From contig WARS01000012.1 of assembly GCA_008933995.1 (NCBI GenBank), positions 9,659,001 through 9,723,000 of the forward strand: DNA of 64,000 nucleotides, written 5' to 3'. Positions 63,836 through 64,000 of the stretch are shown here, in pieces. This DNA comes from Datnioides undecimradiatus. Taxonomy: Eukaryota > Chordata > Actinopteri > Lobotiformes > Datnioididae. Under the pieces are notes generated by a model. The model was not told where the DNA came from and made no database searches. It saw only the letters and a program-made list of their open reading frames with translations. The translations under genes were made by a program, and so were the position numbers. Position 1 is the first letter of the stretch, and each line of letters opens with the position of its first letter.

Positions 63836-64000
63836 GTTTGATTGACAAGTAATGTTGGGAGAATGCAGTGCCATGACGTCGCAGGCTTGAGCACTGAGCA
63901 CTACAGGTGTCATACAACAGTAACTTCACCAGTGACTGCTAAAACATTCAAACCCTCGTGGGTGGGAAGTGGGGAGCTGATGATCACTTGCCTGCACATA

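Larger units (their letters stand above)
56473..64000 (-). other. snx29: snx29 upstream intron, partial
   Basis: Sequence upstream of the PX core exon, running to the window edge. The preceding coding exon, which should encode the first PX strand and end in phase 0, was looked for by motif and not found. Contents noticed: a C run (57069-57078), a possible conserved non-coding block (57540-57780), a fish repeat fragment (57790-57845), a longer candidate conserved block (59690-60250) and another fish repeat copy near the edge (63690-63835). I cannot exclude a short non-PX exon here. Confidence 0.7.

Noticed and set aside
1..64000. CRISPR arrays, bacterial operons, phage or an undescribed gene system
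   Set aside because: The window has vertebrate splice signals, microsatellites and fish repeats; no regularly spaced repeats with unique spacers and no gene clusters were seen.

Overview
The window looks like nuclear DNA from a ray-finned fish, most likely a percomorph teleost. It has no long open reading frames, many CA/TG and GA/CT microsatellites, several interspersed repeats that I recognise as teleost families, and widely spaced short exons with canonical vertebrate splice sites. No operons, rRNA, tRNA, CRISPR or phage features were seen.

One protein-coding gene can be supported. It lies on the minus strand and is the 3' end of snx29 (sorting nexin 29, a PX-domain protein). Three consecutive coding exons were read directly: 56332-56472, 42980-43119 and 35221-35347. 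Their splice phases join without a gap (0, then 2) into a 135-residue C-terminal segment. This holds the core and end of the PX phosphoinositide-binding domain and a tail ending in EPQSGDL and a TAA stop. The introns are about 13.2 kb and 7.6 kb. The start of the PX domain and all upstream exons must lie beyond 56473, probably outside the window.

Layout. 1-34 kb: sequence downstream of snx29 with no supportable gene. It holds a dead LINE with a readable reverse-transcriptase YADD box (9.28-9.99 kb), a broken mariner-type transposase (18.1-18.4 kb), fragments of common fish repeats (1.1, 3.1, 7.4, 17.5 and 26.6 kb), long purine or pyrimidine strand-asymmetric tracts (1.7, 3.8, 22.5 and 27.9 kb) and a 55-bp alternating CG/CA tract (31.25 kb). 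34-35.2 kb: probable snx29 3' UTR. 35.2-56.5 kb: the last three exons and two introns, with more repeats and microsatellites. 56.5-64 kb: part of the next upstream intron, including stretches that look like conserved non-coding elements (57.5-57.8 and 59.7-60.25 kb).

No undescribed biological system could be demonstrated. The points most worth checking are the non-coding blocks dense in homeodomain/SOX/FOX/POU motifs, a microsatellite that crowds the 3' splice site of the PX exon, and a repeat family scattered as different fragments across the window. Repeat-family and conserved-element calls rest on memory and pattern, not on a search.
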